Assembly: GCA_050743365.1 (NCBI GenBank)
Contig: JBOGFI010000253.1
Coordinates: forward strand, 1 to 6,729
Reading direction: 5' to 3'
DNA length: 6,729 nt
From: JBOGFI01 sp050743365
GTDB taxonomy: Bacteria > Actinomycetota > Acidimicrobiia > IMCC26256 > JACDBD01
The notes under the pieces were generated by a model. It worked only from the letters and a program-made list of their open reading frames with translations, did not search any database and was not told the origin of the DNA. Below, one piece after another: positions 1 through 6,452 of the stretch. The number at the start of each line of letters is the position of its first letter. Within the stretch, counting starts at the first letter, position 1. The translations under genes and the position numbers were made by a program.

Positions 1-17
1 GAGCGAGCGCGACCAGG

Positions 18-1772
18 CTAAGTCGGCCGGCGACGCACCACCTGGAGGCCGAGCTCCGCGAGCTGCGCGGGGTCGAGGGGGCTCGGGGCGCCGGTGAGCG
101 GGTCGGCACCCGACTGGGTCTTGGGGAAGGCGACCACCTCGCGGATGTTCTCCTCGCCGGCGAGGACGGCGGCGAAGCGGTCGATCCCGATCGCGAAGCC
201 CGCGTGCGGCGGCGCGCCGTGCCGGAAGGCGTCGAGCAGGAACCCGAACCGCTCCCGGGCGTGCTCCCGGTCGACCCCCAGCAACGACAACACCTGCTGC
301 TGGAGCTCGGGCCGATGGATGCGGACGCTGCCCGACCCCAGCTCCCAGCCGTTGAGCACCAGGTCGTAGGACTGCGACCGCACCTTCAGCAACTCCTCGC
401 CCTGCCCCGATGCCAGCAATCCGAGATCGTCGGGGTGCGGCATGGTGAACGGGTGGTGGGCCGGGATCGGCCGCCCGTCGCCGTCGAGCCGCTCGAAGAG
501 GGGGAAGTCGACCACCCAGACGAACCGCAGGCCCCCCTCGCCGATCGGCGGTCGCGCCAGCTCGAGGCGGAGGGCGCCGAGCACGCGGTTCGCCGTCCGC
601 CGCTCGCCCGCCACCAGGAGAAGCAGGTCGCCCGGCTCCGCGCCGAGCGCGTCCACCAGCCCGAGCTGCTCGGCCTCCGAGAGGAACTTCACGACCGGTG
701 ACTCCAGTGCTCCCCGCTCCTCGACCTTCAGCCAGACGAGGCCGGCGGCGCCGAGCTGCTTGGCGCGGTCGACGAGCGCGTCGAGGCGCGCCCGGGGCAT
801 CGTCCCCCGTGCGGGCGCGCGGATCCCCTTCACCGCCGGCGCTCGGAAGGCGCGGAACTCGGTCGCGGCGAGCACCTCGCCCACGTCCACCAGCGCCAGG
901 CCGAAGCGCACGTCGGGCTTGTCGGTGCCGTAGCGCTCCATCGCCTCGTGCCAGGTCATGCGCTCCACCGTGCCGACCAGCTCGCCGGTCGCCTCCTCGG
1001 CGGCGACGGTGGCGGCCTCGCCGATGATCGTCATGACATCGTCGCCGGTGGCGAAGCTCATCTCGGCGTCGAGCTGCATGAACTCGAATTGCCGGTCGGC
1101 GCGCGGGTCCTCGTCGCGTACGCACCGGGCGATCTGGTAGTACCGGTCGAGCCCCCCCACCATCAGCAGCTGCTTGAACAGCTGCGGGCTCTGCGGCAGC
1201 GCGTAGAACTCGCCCGGCTGGAGCCGCGACGGCACCACAAAGTCACGCGCCCCCTCGGGAGTCGACGCGATCAGCATCGGCGTCTCGACCTCCACGAACC
1301 CGTGCGCGTCCATGACCCGCCGGAGGGCCCGGTTGACGACGGCACGCAGGCGGAGGTTGCGCTGGAGCCGCGCGCTGCGCAGGTCGAGGTAGCGGTACCG
1401 GTAGCGCAGGGCCTCGTCGGCCTCGCTCCGCCCGTCGACCGGGATGGGCGGCGGCTCGGCCTCGCTCAGCACCTCGAGCCGGCTCGCCGCGACCTCGACG
1501 TCGCCGGTGGGCAGCTCGGGGTTGGCCGTCCCTTCCGGTCGCTCCCGCACGTCGCCCTCGACCCGCACCACGAACTCGGCTCGGACCAGGCGCACGTCGG
1601 CGCCGCCCGACGCGTCGGGGTCGACGACGACCTGCACCACGCCGGCGGCATCCCGAAGGTCGAGGAACACCACCCCACCGTGGTCGCGCCGGCGCGCGAC
1701 CCAACCGCACACCGCCACCGCCGCGCCCGCGTCCTCGAGGCGGAGATCTCCCGCCCGGTGCGTGCGCATCAT
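18..1772 (-). CDS. aspS: Aspartyl-tRNA synthetase, probably non-discriminating (AspRS)
   Basis: This class II synthetase attaches aspartate to tRNA-Asp in the cytoplasm. The 584 residues match the usual bacterial length. An N-terminal OB-fold anticodon-binding domain (about 1-110) contains GWVARRRDHGG. The catalytic core follows, with motif 1 near ETPML (163-167), the aspartate/ATP-site QSPQLFKQ (194-201), motif 2 RDEDPRADRQFEF (219-231) and motif 3 GIGIDR (527-532). A GAD-type insertion lies at about 286-416. His31 and Gly81 are the residues linked in Pseudomonas aeruginosa AspRS to acceptance of tRNA-Asn, so this enzyme may also make Asp-tRNA-Asn for a GatCAB amidotransferase (inference). 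Motif 2 has Phe229 where E. coli and M. tuberculosis have Pro. The start is the ATG overlapping the hisS stop as ATGA; a second ATG follows at once and could serve instead. An open extension up to 1937 lies inside hisS and has no AspRS similarity. The identity is secure. Confidence 0.97.
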   Translation of the reverse strand: MMRTHRAGDLRLEDAGAAVAVCGWVARRRDHGGVVFLDLRDAAGVVQVVVDPDASGGADVRLVRAEFVVRVEGDVRERPEGTANPELPTGDVEVAASRLEVLSEAEPPPIPVDGRSEADEALRYRYRYLDLRSARLQRNLRLRAVVNRALRRVMDAHGFVEVETPMLIASTPEGARDFVVPSRLQPGEFYALPQSPQLFKQLLMVGGLDRYYQIARCVRDEDPRADRQFEFMQLDAEMSFATGDDVMTIIGEAATVAAEEATGELVGTVERMTWHEAMERYGTDKPDVRFGLALVDVGEVLAATEFRAFRAPAVKGIRAPARGTMPRARLDALVDRAKQLGAAGLVWLKVEERGALESPVVKFLSEAEQLGLVDALGAEPGDLLLLVAGERRTANRVLGALRLELARPPIGEGGLRFVWVVDFPLFERLDGDGRPIPAHHPFTMPHPDDLGLLASGQGEELLKVRSQSYDLVLNGWELGSGSVRIHRPELQQQVLSLLGVDREHARERFGFLLDAFRHGAPPHAGFAIGIDRFAAVLAGEENIREVVAFPKTQSGADPLTGAPSPLDPAQLAELGLQVVRRRPT

Positions 1773-1773
1773 C
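1767..1773 (-). promoter_or_regulatory. hisS stop / aspS start overlap (translational coupling)
   Basis: On the minus strand the hisS TGA (1771-1769) sits between two aspS ATG codons (1772-1770 and 1769-1767), giving CGATGATG. Only a weak purine run (GCGAG) lies upstream. Initiation of aspS therefore probably depends on ribosomes that have just finished hisS. The overlap is seen directly; the coupling is inferred from how such overlaps usually behave. Confidence 0.75.
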
Positions 1774-3034
1774 GGTCGAACTCGCGGCGTGCCCGCAGCC
1801 ATCCGGCCAGTTGCTCCCGGGGCACCTCGACCTGCTTGCCGCTCCGGAGGTCCTTGACCGCGACCGCGGCGCGGGCGAGCTCGTCGCGCCCCAGCATCAC
1901 GCCGAAAGCGGCACCAGACCGATCGGCGACCTTCCACTGGGCCTTCACCGACCGACCGCCGTATAGGCGGTCGACCCGCAGGCCCGACTCGCGTAGCTCG
2001 TGAGCGACGAGCGTCGCCTCGTTACCGCCGACACCGTCGATGACGAAGGCGTCGAGGCCTCTCCGGGCTTCGCCCGCGAGCGCCCCCTCGGCGTCGCCGG
2101 CGATGAGCATGCGCTCGATGCCCACCGCGAAGCCGATCCCGGGCGTCGGCGGGCCACCCATCTCCTCGGCCAGGTAGTCGTAGCGGCCGCCCCCGCCCAC
2201 CGCGTTCTGCGCCGCCTCGAGGGCGTCGCTCACGAACTCGAACGTGGTGCTCGTGTAGTAGTCGAAGCCGCGGACGAGGCGCGGCGAGAGCTCGTGCGCG
2301 ATCCCGAGGGCGTCGAGCCCGCGCTGGACGGCCTCGAAGTGCTCCCGCGACGTGTCGCCGAGGTACTCGGTGAGCTGCGGCGCCCGCTCGATCACGTCCC
2401 GCCAGTCCTCGCGCTTCGAGTCGAGCACGCGGAGGGGGGCCTCCTCCACCCGCGCCAGGAACTCGGGGCCGAACCTCGCGCCGTGCTCGAGCAGGTACTC
2501 GCGCAGCGCGGCCACGTACGCGGGACGGCTGTCGCGGTCGCCCATCGAGTTGAGCAGGAGAGTGAGCCGCTGGAGGCCGACGTCCCGGTAGAACCCGTCC
2601 GCCAACGCGATGAGCTCGACGTCGACCTCCGGGTCCGCCGTCCCCAGCGCCTCCGCGCCGAGCTGCCAGTGCTGCCGGTACCGGCCCCGCTGAGGGCGCT
2701 CGTAGCGGAAGTTGGGCGCCACGTACCAGACCTTCCACGGAGGAGTGGGGTGGTGCTCGACGTAGGCGCGCACCACCGGTGCGGTGCCTTCGGGACGCAG
2801 CGCGAGCGCGCGTCCCCCCTTGTCGTCGAGCTCGTACATCTCCTTGCGCACGCTCGAGTCGCCGAGTCGCTGGAAGACCTCGCGGTGCTCGACGACCGGC
2901 GTCACGACGAGTCCGTAGCCGAACCGGGCGGCGCGGTCGGCGAAGGCGGTGACGGCCTCGATCCACCGGCCGGACGCGGGAGGCAGCACGTCGTGCATGC
3001 CGACCGGGGCGCGGAACGGAGACTCGGGCGGCAC
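1769..3034 (-). CDS. hisS: Histidyl-tRNA synthetase (HisRS)
   Basis: This class II enzyme charges tRNA-His with histidine in the cytoplasm. Its 421 residues are typical of bacterial HisRS. The N-terminal signature APVGMHDVLPP (9-19) corresponds to the family's PRG-x-x-D-x-LP segment. LRPEGTAPVVRA (79-90) is the ATP/histidine-site strand. Motif 2 runs from NFRYERPQRGRYRQ (108-121) to GAEALG (126-131), with Arg110 in the position of the E. coli catalytic Arg113. The histidine-specific loop RGFDYYTSTTFEF is at 255-267, and Arg255 matches E. coli Arg259. Motif 3 is GIGFAVGIERML (299-310). The anticodon-binding domain is about 325-421 and includes GRSVKAQWKVAD (360-371). The start is GTG: no ATG, GTG or TTG lies in frame just upstream, and the next ATG (residue 13) would cut into the N-terminal signature. 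No clear Shine-Dalgarno sequence precedes the GTG, and a GC-only hairpin lies 13 nt upstream. The gene overlaps aspS at its 3' end. Confidence 0.97.
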   Translation of the reverse strand: MPPESPFRAPVGMHDVLPPASGRWIEAVTAFADRAARFGYGLVVTPVVEHREVFQRLGDSSVRKEMYELDDKGGRALALRPEGTAPVVRAYVEHHPTPPWKVWYVAPNFRYERPQRGRYRQHWQLGAEALGTADPEVDVELIALADGFYRDVGLQRLTLLLNSMGDRDSRPAYVAALREYLLEHGARFGPEFLARVEEAPLRVLDSKREDWRDVIERAPQLTEYLGDTSREHFEAVQRGLDALGIAHELSPRLVRGFDYYTSTTFEFVSDALEAAQNAVGGGGRYDYLAEEMGGPPTPGIGFAVGIERMLIAGDAEGALAGEARRGLDAFVIDGVGGNEATLVAHELRESGLRVDRLYGGRSVKAQWKVADRSGAAFGVMLGRDELARAAVAVKDLRSGKQVEVPREQLAGWLRARREFDR

Positions 3035-3047
3035 CGCGGCATCGTAT

Positions 3048-3069
3048 CGGGCGCCGCGCGGCAGGCCCG
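3048..3069 (-). other. GC-only hairpin in the rel-hisS intergenic region
   Basis: The 43-nt gap between rel and hisS contains, read on the minus strand, CGGGC-CT-GCC-GCGC-GGC-GCCCG. It can fold into a stem of eight G-C pairs with a 2-nt bulge and a GCGC loop, ending 13 nt before the hisS GTG. No U-tract follows, so it is not a standard intrinsic terminator. It could reduce hisS translation, act as an mRNA processing or stability element, or be a chance product of high GC. The pairing is visible; any role is inference. Confidence 0.4.
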
Positions 3070-3077
3070 GGAGATTG

Positions 3078-5321
3078 CTACGAGCTCGTCTTCCCCGGCA
3101 GAACCCGGTACGCCTCGTACACGGAGTCGACGCGCTTCATCGTCTTGAGGATCGAGTCGAGGTGGCTGGGGTCGGCCAGCTCGAAGTCGAAGCGGAGCTT
3201 GGCGACGCGGTCGCTCGAGGTCTGCGACGTGCACGCGAGGATGTTCACGTGGTGGTCGGACAGGATCTGCGCGATGTCGCGCAGCAGCCTCGAACGGTCG
3301 AGCGCCTCGACCTCGACCGAGACGACGTACGTCGCGGGCTGGTCGTGGTCCCACTCGACCTCGATCACCCGCTGCGCCTGGGTCGCGAGCCCGGCGGCGT
3401 TGGCACAGTCGGTTCGGTGCACGGACACGCCGCGACCCCGGGTGACGAAACCCATGATCTCGTCGCCCGGTACCGGAGTACAGCACCGCGACAGCCGCAC
3501 CATCATGTCGTCGAGGCCCTCGACGTGGACGCCAACGGTACGGCGGTGCCGTGCTCCCGGCGGCCGCCGCGGTGGGCGCCGCGCGGTGACCGGCAGCTGC
3601 TCCTCGCCCCCCCGCAGCTCGCGCTGGGCGCGCTGCACCACCGTGCGCGGCGATACGTGGCCTTCGCCGATCGCAGCATGGAGGGCGTCGAGGTCCGCGT
3701 AGCTCATGGCTTCCGCGACCTTGGCGACGACCGACGACCCGGCCAGCTTCTGGACGGGTAGGCCCTCCTTGCGCAGTGCCTTGACCAGCTCGTCCTTGCC
3801 GGTCTCGATGGCGTCCTCACGCCGCTCGCGCGAGAACCACTGGCGGATCTTGCTGCGGGCGCGCGGCGTCTTGACGAACTGGAGCCAGTCGCGGCTGGGC
3901 CCGGCCCCCTCGACCTTGCTCGTGAAGATCTCGACGCTGACACCCGACACCAGCGCCGAGTCGAGCGGCACGAGACGGCGGTCGACGCGGGCCCCGATGC
4001 AGCGGTGCCCGACCTCGGTGTGGATGGCGTAGGCGAAGTCGACGGCGGTGGCGCCCGCGGGCAGGGTGATCACCTTGCCCTTGGGCGTGAACACGAAGAC
4101 CTCGTCCTGCTCGAGGTCGACCTTCAGCGACTCCATGAACTCGGTCGGGTCGGAGGTCTCCTGCTGCCAATCGACCATGCGCTGGAGCCAGGCGAGGTCC
4201 TCGGCGGGAGAGTGCTGCTCCTTGTACCCCCAGTGCGCGGCGATCCCGTACTCGGCCCGGCGGTGCATCTCCGCCGTCCGGATCTGGACCTCCACCGGCT
4301 TGCCTTCCGGCCCCACCACCGTGGTGTGCAGCGACTGGTAGAGGTTGAACTTGGGCATGGCGATGTAGTCCTTGAACCGGCCCTGCACCGGGTTCCACAG
4401 CGCATGGATCGAGCCCAGCGCGCCGTAGCAGTCCTTCACCGAGTCGACGATGACGCGCACCCCGACCAGGTCCTGGACGTCGTCGAACTCCTTGCCCCGC
4501 ACGACCATCTTCTCGTAGATCGACCAGTAGTGCTTCGGTCGCCCGCCGACCTCGGCCGGGATGCCGAGCTCGGCGAGGCGGGACCGCAGCTCCTCCACCA
4601 CGAGGTGGAGGTGGTCGTCACGCTCGGGCGACCGGGTGGCCACCATCTGCTCGATCTCGGCGTACCGCTTGGGGTGCAGCACTGCGAAGGCGAGATCCTC
4701 GAGCTGCCACTTGAGGCCGGCGATACCCAGCCGGTGCGCGAGGGGAGCGTAGATCTCGTGGGTCTCCTGGGCGATGCGGTACTGCTTCTCTTCGGGAAGC
4801 GAGGCGATGGTCCGCATGTTGTGGAGGCGGTCGGCCAGCTTGATCAGGAGGACGCGAATGTCCTTGGCCATCGCCACGAGCATCTTCCGCAACGTGGCCG
4901 CCTGCTGGGCCTCCTTGGAGTCGAACTGGAGCCGGTCGAGCTTGGTGACGCCGTCGACGATCGCGGCCACGTCCGTGCCGAACTGCTCCTCCAGGTCGGC
5001 GGCCGTGAGCACGGTGTCCTCCACCGCGTCGTGCAGCAACGCGGCTGCGATCGTGACGTCGTCGAGACCGAGGTCGGCGAGGATCGTGGCGACACCGAGG
5101 GGATGGGCGATGTAGGGCTCCCCCGAGCGGCGGACCTGGTCGGCGTGGGCCTCGCGGGCAACCCCGAAGGCACGCTCGATGAGCTGGGTGTCGGCCCGAC
5201 GGTGGCGCTCGCGGAACGTCGCCACCAGGGGCGCCACCTCGACGTCGACGTGGTGGCGGCGCCAGGGCAGCACCGAACGCCGGTCGGGGCGGTGCTCGAC
5301 GCGCGGCTCGGCAGTGCTCAT
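3078..5321 (-). CDS. rel: Bifunctional (p)ppGpp synthetase/hydrolase (Rel, RelA/SpoT family)
   Basis: This enzyme makes (p)ppGpp from ATP and GDP/GTP during amino-acid starvation and also degrades it, controlling the stringent response on ribosomes. The 747 residues hold the full long-RSH domain set. The hydrolase HD domain has His73 (AHPLG), LLHDAVEDT (95-103) and KLADRLHNMRT (161-171). The synthetase domain has GRPKHYWSIYEKM (260-272), DLVGVRV (284-290), RFKDYIAMPK (315-324), YQSLHTTVVG (328-337) and EVQIRT (344-349). RFKD is the RXKD form found in bifunctional enzymes, whereas monofunctional RelA has EXDD. The TGS domain is about 406-467, followed by a helical region, a zinc-finger-like domain (Cys613, Cys614, His635, Cys639) and a C-terminal ACT domain (about 666-743). 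A basic, proline-rich linker sits at 581-594. The ATG has no good Shine-Dalgarno sequence and lies 18 nt after the secF stop, in the same frame. Catalytic residues appear intact in both active sites. M. tuberculosis calls its orthologue relA. Confidence 0.97.
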   Translation of the reverse strand: MSTAEPRVEHRPDRRSVLPWRRHHVDVEVAPLVATFRERHRRADTQLIERAFGVAREAHADQVRRSGEPYIAHPLGVATILADLGLDDVTIAAALLHDAVEDTVLTAADLEEQFGTDVAAIVDGVTKLDRLQFDSKEAQQAATLRKMLVAMAKDIRVLLIKLADRLHNMRTIASLPEEKQYRIAQETHEIYAPLAHRLGIAGLKWQLEDLAFAVLHPKRYAEIEQMVATRSPERDDHLHLVVEELRSRLAELGIPAEVGGRPKHYWSIYEKMVVRGKEFDDVQDLVGVRVIVDSVKDCYGALGSIHALWNPVQGRFKDYIAMPKFNLYQSLHTTVVGPEGKPVEVQIRTAEMHRRAEYGIAAHWGYKEQHSPAEDLAWLQRMVDWQQETSDPTEFMESLKVDLEQDEVFVFTPKGKVITLPAGATAVDFAYAIHTEVGHRCIGARVDRRLVPLDSALVSGVSVEIFTSKVEGAGPSRDWLQFVKTPRARSKIRQWFSRERREDAIETGKDELVKALRKEGLPVQKLAGSSVVAKVAEAMSYADLDALHAAIGEGHVSPRTVVQRAQRELRGGEEQLPVTARRPPRRPPGARHRRTVGVHVEGLDDMMVRLSRCCTPVPGDEIMGFVTRGRGVSVHRTDCANAAGLATQAQRVIEVEWDHDQPATYVVSVEVEALDRSRLLRDIAQILSDHHVNILACTSQTSSDRVAKLRFDFELADPSHLDSILKTMKRVDSVYEAYRVLPGKTSS

Positions 5322-5339
5322 TCTGGAGTAAGTGTACGC

Positions 5340-6452
5340 CTACCTGCGCTTTCGCCGACGCTGCTGGCGCGGGCGGGGTGGCCGAGTGGGTCTCGACGGT
5401 GCCGCGGCCGCCGCCGGTGCGGGCACAGACGGCGCCGGTCGCTCGGGCGCGCCCACGGGTATGGGCTCGGGCACGGTCGCCGGCGGGCGCGTCGCCGCCG
5501 CGGTCGAACGCTCGCGCAACGCCCGGTAGCGGGGCTCGCGCTCCTTCCACCAGGCCACGATGGGAACGGCGACGAAGATCGACGAGTAGGTCCCGGTCAG
5601 GATGCCGACGAGGAGGGCCAGGGCGAAGTCGCGCAGGGCCACCGCGCCGAACAGCCAGTCACCGATGACCAGCAGCGAGAGCACCGGTAGGACGGCCGTC
5701 AGCGAGGTGTTCAGCGAGCGCATCAGCACCTGGTTCATCGACCGGTTGACCATCTGCGAATACGTGTCGCCGCGGACGGTCCCGAGCGCAGCTGCGTTCT
5801 CTCTCACCTTGTCGAAGACCACGACGCTGTCGTAGAGGGAGAACCCGAGGATCGTCAGCAGCGCCACCACGGTGGCCGGCGTCACCTCGAAGCCGCCGAT
5901 CGAGTAGACGCCGGCGGTCACGATGATGTCGTGCAGCATCGCGATGATCATGGCGACCGCCATCTTCCAGTCGAGCCGGAACGACAAGTAGGCGGCAAGG
6001 ACGAGGAGGAAGACGACGAGCGCCCGCAGCGCCTTCTCGCTGACCTGTTTGCCCCAGGTGGGGCCGACGGTGTTCACGCTGACCTGGTCGGGAGCGATGC
6101 CGCCGTACCCGGCCAGGGCTTCGGTCACCCGCCGCTGCTCATCGGCCGGGAGCTCCTCGGCCTGGACCCGCACCGAGTCGCCTCCGAGGATCTGCACCTT
6201 GGCGTCGGCCAACCCGAGGGGCCGGATCGTGTCCCGAACGTCACCGACGGAGGGGCTCTTGCCGCTGACCTCGAACCGCCACGACGTCCCCCCCTCGAAC
6301 TCGATACCGAGGTTCAGCCCGCGGATCGCCAGCGCGAGCAGGCACACCACGACCACCATCCCCGATAGGAGCGCCCACCGCCACGCCCGTCCGACGAAGT
6401 CGAAGTTGGTGCGCTCGTGGATCAGGTCGCCGAACGTGTGCCGGGGGCTCAT
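5340..6452 (-). CDS. secF: Protein translocase subunit SecF
   Basis: This inner-membrane protein pairs with SecD and uses the proton gradient to help pull exported proteins out of SecYEG. Of the 370 residues, about 1-310 form the conserved SecF core. TM1 is about 25-43, then an extracytoplasmic P1-like domain beginning LNLGIEFEGG (46-55) and ending near 135. TM2-TM6 lie at roughly 141-159, 163-184, 188-214, 252-273 and 275-301. The signature LGFSLYDSVVVFDKVREN (202-219) is in TM4, with Asp208 and Asp214. SMNQVLMRSLNTS (238-250) and GTYSSIFVAVPI (287-298) are also family motifs. Tyr207 replaces the Asn of proteobacterial SecF, as in other actinobacteria. The cytoplasmic tail (about 316-370) is rich in Pro, Ala and Arg and ends QQRRRKRR. 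The ATG overlaps the secD stop as ATGA and is preceded by GAGGGGG. Confidence 0.97.
   Translation of the reverse strand: MSPRHTFGDLIHERTNFDFVGRAWRWALLSGMVVVVCLLALAIRGLNLGIEFEGGTSWRFEVSGKSPSVGDVRDTIRPLGLADAKVQILGGDSVRVQAEELPADEQRRVTEALAGYGGIAPDQVSVNTVGPTWGKQVSEKALRALVVFLLVLAAYLSFRLDWKMAVAMIIAMLHDIIVTAGVYSIGGFEVTPATVVALLTILGFSLYDSVVVFDKVRENAAALGTVRGDTYSQMVNRSMNQVLMRSLNTSLTAVLPVLSLLVIGDWLFGAVALRDFALALLVGILTGTYSSIFVAVPIVAWWKEREPRYRALRERSTAAATRPPATVPEPIPVGAPERPAPSVPAPAAAAAPSRPTRPPRPRQQRRRKRR

Noticed and set aside
1..17. A downstream gene or terminator after aspS
   Set aside because: Only 17 bases remain after the aspS stop, too few to support any call.
1773..1937. N-terminal extension of aspS upstream of the ATG at 1772
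   Set aside because: The extra 55 residues are Arg/Gly/Pro-rich, lie entirely within hisS in another frame, and have no counterpart in AspRS. The ATG overlapping the hisS stop gives the family's normal N-terminus.
3048..3069. Intrinsic terminator between rel and hisS
   Set aside because: The hairpin is strong but no run of U follows it on the minus strand, so it is listed only as a hairpin.
948..3148. Two long plus-strand open frames (948-2003 and 2000-3148) antisense to aspS and hisS
   Set aside because: Same antisense effect of high GC. The translations have no domain signatures, while the minus-strand frames encode complete, well-conserved synthetases.
2902..3486. A 194-codon minus-strand frame bridging the end of rel and the start of hisS
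   Set aside because: It is out of frame with both genes and its sequence is a shifted reading of them, rich in Arg/Pro with no motif.
4005..5690. A 561-codon open frame on the plus strand, antisense to rel and the end of secF
   Set aside because: It lies opposite genes with strong GC-biased third positions, which leaves antisense frames open. Its translation is low-complexity, rich in Leu/Val/Asp/Arg/His, with no recognisable motif, and it crosses the secF-rel junction.
5814..5850. Tyr207 in the SecF TM4 signature (SLYDS instead of SxNDT) as a damaged motif
   Set aside because: Tyr at this position is usual in actinobacterial SecF, and both nearby Asp residues are present.
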